Origin: CAZCBJ01 sp964496705
GTDB taxonomy: Bacteria; Chloroflexota; Anaerolineae; Anaerolineales; Anaerolineaceae
DNA length: 6,653 bases
Reading direction: 5' to 3'
NCBI GenBank assembly: GCA_964496705.1
Contig: CAZCBJ010000218.1
Location: 1-6,653 of the forward strand
Made by a program: the position numbers and the translations under genes. Positions 5,816 through 6,653 of this stretch are shown piece after piece; position 1 is the first letter of the stretch; each line of letters opens with the position of its first letter. The notes under the pieces were generated by a model. The model was not told the origin of the DNA. It saw nothing but the letters and a program-made list of their open reading frames with translations, and searched no databases.

Positions 5816-6653
5816 ATGCATGCGAATGATGCGCTATCGGTAACAGATATTGGTTTTCCCGTTCCAGGCGGGGGACTGGGTTGGTCTGGGTCGGCGAATG
5901 AGATAATTTTTGATGAAGAGGGGATTGGAGAGACATTGCGGGATGTGAGGCGACCTGCCTGGATTATCGTTCAGGATGGGCGCGCCGGTTTGGCCTGCGG
6001 TGGAGAAGCAGCGGTTGGCGCGGCTGTGCGGCTGGCGGGCTGGCTGCCTCCCCTTCCTGCTGAGTCGTTGGGCGACCCGGATTTCAAGTCCACCTACCGC
6101 ACGCGCTACGCTTACTACGCCGGTGCGATGGCCAATGGAATTGCCTCGATGGATATGCTGATCGCGTTGGGCAAAGCCGGATTGATGGGCTCCTTTGGCG
6201 CGGCCGGTCTCAGCCCCGAGCGCATCCGCGAAGCCATCCTGGCGGTCCAACAGGCGCTGCCGGACGGACCTTTCGCGTTCAATCTCATCCACAGTCCCAA
6301 CGAGCCGGCAGCCGAGCAGCGCGCGGTGGACCTGTACCTGCAGCACGGCGTGCGCGTGGTGGAGGCATCCGCGTACCTGGATTTGACCTTACCGCTGGCG
6401 CAATACCGCCTGGCAGGATTGTCCTCCGACCCGCAAGGACGGACGGTCATCGGCAACCGCTTGATCGCCAAGCTGTCGCGCAAGGAGGTGGCGCGGCGTT
6501 TCATGGAGCCGGCCCCGGATGATCTCATACAACAGCTTTTTGCGCAGGGCAAGATCAGCGAAGCGCAAGCCCGCCTGGCACTGACCGTGCCCATGGCGGA
6601 TGACGTCACCGTGGAGGCTGATTCGGGCGGGCACACCGACAACCGCCCGCTGG
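5816..6653 (+). CDS. pfaD: PfaD family flavin-dependent enoyl reductase, N-terminal part (open at right edge)
   Basis: About 279 residues are visible before the window ends; full PfaD proteins are roughly 540 residues, so about half is missing. PfaD is an FMN-dependent oxidoreductase of the 2-nitropropane dioxygenase/FabK type that serves as a trans-acting enoyl reductase for polyunsaturated fatty acid and some polyketide synthases. The landmarks are: PPLPAESLGDPDF (78-90); TRYAYYAGAMANGIAS (96-111); KAGLMGSFGAAGLSPERI (120-137), the flavin-binding barrel start; FAFNLIHSP (153-161); VVEASAY (181-187); and ADSGGHTDNRP (268-278), whose His273 matches the conserved active-site region of the family. 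Residues 1-45 are less conserved and AT-richer. It is transcribed away from the metal-hydrolase genes and probably starts a synthase gene set to the right. I am confident of the family; the product made by the pathway is not readable here. Confidence 0.9.
   Translation, partial: MHANDALSVTDIGFPVPGGGLGWSGSANEIIFDEEGIGETLRDVRRPAWIIVQDGRAGLACGGEAAVGAAVRLAGWLPPLPAESLGDPDFKSTYRTRYAYYAGAMANGIASMDMLIALGKAGLMGSFGAAGLSPERIREAILAVQQALPDGPFAFNLIHSPNEPAAEQRAVDLYLQHGVRVVEASAYLDLTLPLAQYRLAGLSSDPQGRTVIGNRLIAKLSRKEVARRFMEPAPDDLIQQLFAQGKISEAQARLALTVPMADDVTVEADSGGHTDNRPL

Noticed and set aside
5736..5936. Short minus-strand open frame spanning the divergent promoter region
   Set aside because: It overlaps the starts of both real genes, ends inside the MBL-fold gene in another frame, and has no ribosome binding site or domain.
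5834..6346. Minus-strand open reading frame opposite pfaD
   Set aside because: The plus-strand frame reads an unmistakable PfaD sequence; the antisense product is Arg/Gly/Gln-rich and unlike any family I know.
1..6653. Search by eye for tRNA, rRNA, CRISPR arrays, insertion-sequence ends and long direct repeats
   Set aside because: None was recognised. The window is almost fully protein-coding, with no gap over 80 bp except the first 50 bases.

Overview
The window looks like a piece of a moderately GC-rich bacterial chromosome. My best guess, from protein style only, is Chloroflexota (Anaerolineae-like): short lipoproteins with Pro/Ser/Thr linkers, a SIMPL lipoprotein, a PfaD protein, and the wording of the glycoside hydrolase N-terminus. 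I saw no rRNA, tRNA or other taxonomic marker, so this is tentative.

Layout. Seven genes run leftward on the minus strand, from about 5739 down to the left edge. One gene runs rightward from 5816 and leaves the window at 6653. The 76 bp between the two starts (5740-5815) is a divergent promoter region. In order of transcription, the leftward genes are: an MBL-fold hydrolase (4894-5739); a phosphotriesterase/PTE-family metal hydrolase with all six metal ligands (3903-4829); a metallophosphoesterase (3148-3906); an aminoglycoside-phosphotransferase-fold kinase (2071-3135); a beta-propeller-type lipoprotein (1119-2078); a SIMPL/DUF541 lipoprotein (257-1039); and the N-terminus of a cellulase/mannanase-like glycoside hydrolase (51-248), cut off near the left edge. 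The rightward gene is the N-terminal half of pfaD, the flavin-dependent enoyl reductase of polyunsaturated fatty acid and polyketide synthases.

How they may work together. The middle four genes (PTE family, metallophosphoesterase, kinase, propeller lipoprotein) overlap or nearly touch (4 bp overlap, 12 bp gap, 8 bp overlap) and so are probably one transcript. A good extended -10 promoter, with a 12-bp perfect palindrome at the expected transcription start, lies just upstream of the PTE gene. The set combines two metal hydrolases and a small-molecule kinase, which suggests turnover of a phosphorylated or lactone-type small molecule. No substrate can be read from the sequence. The SIMPL and glycoside hydrolase genes follow a 79-bp gap and may form a second unit. 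The pfaD gene suggests that a lipid or polyketide synthase locus lies to the right of the window.

The first ~50 bases do not fit the glycoside hydrolase. They carry a different, coding-like reading frame on the plus strand, so this edge may be an assembly join or a real truncation.
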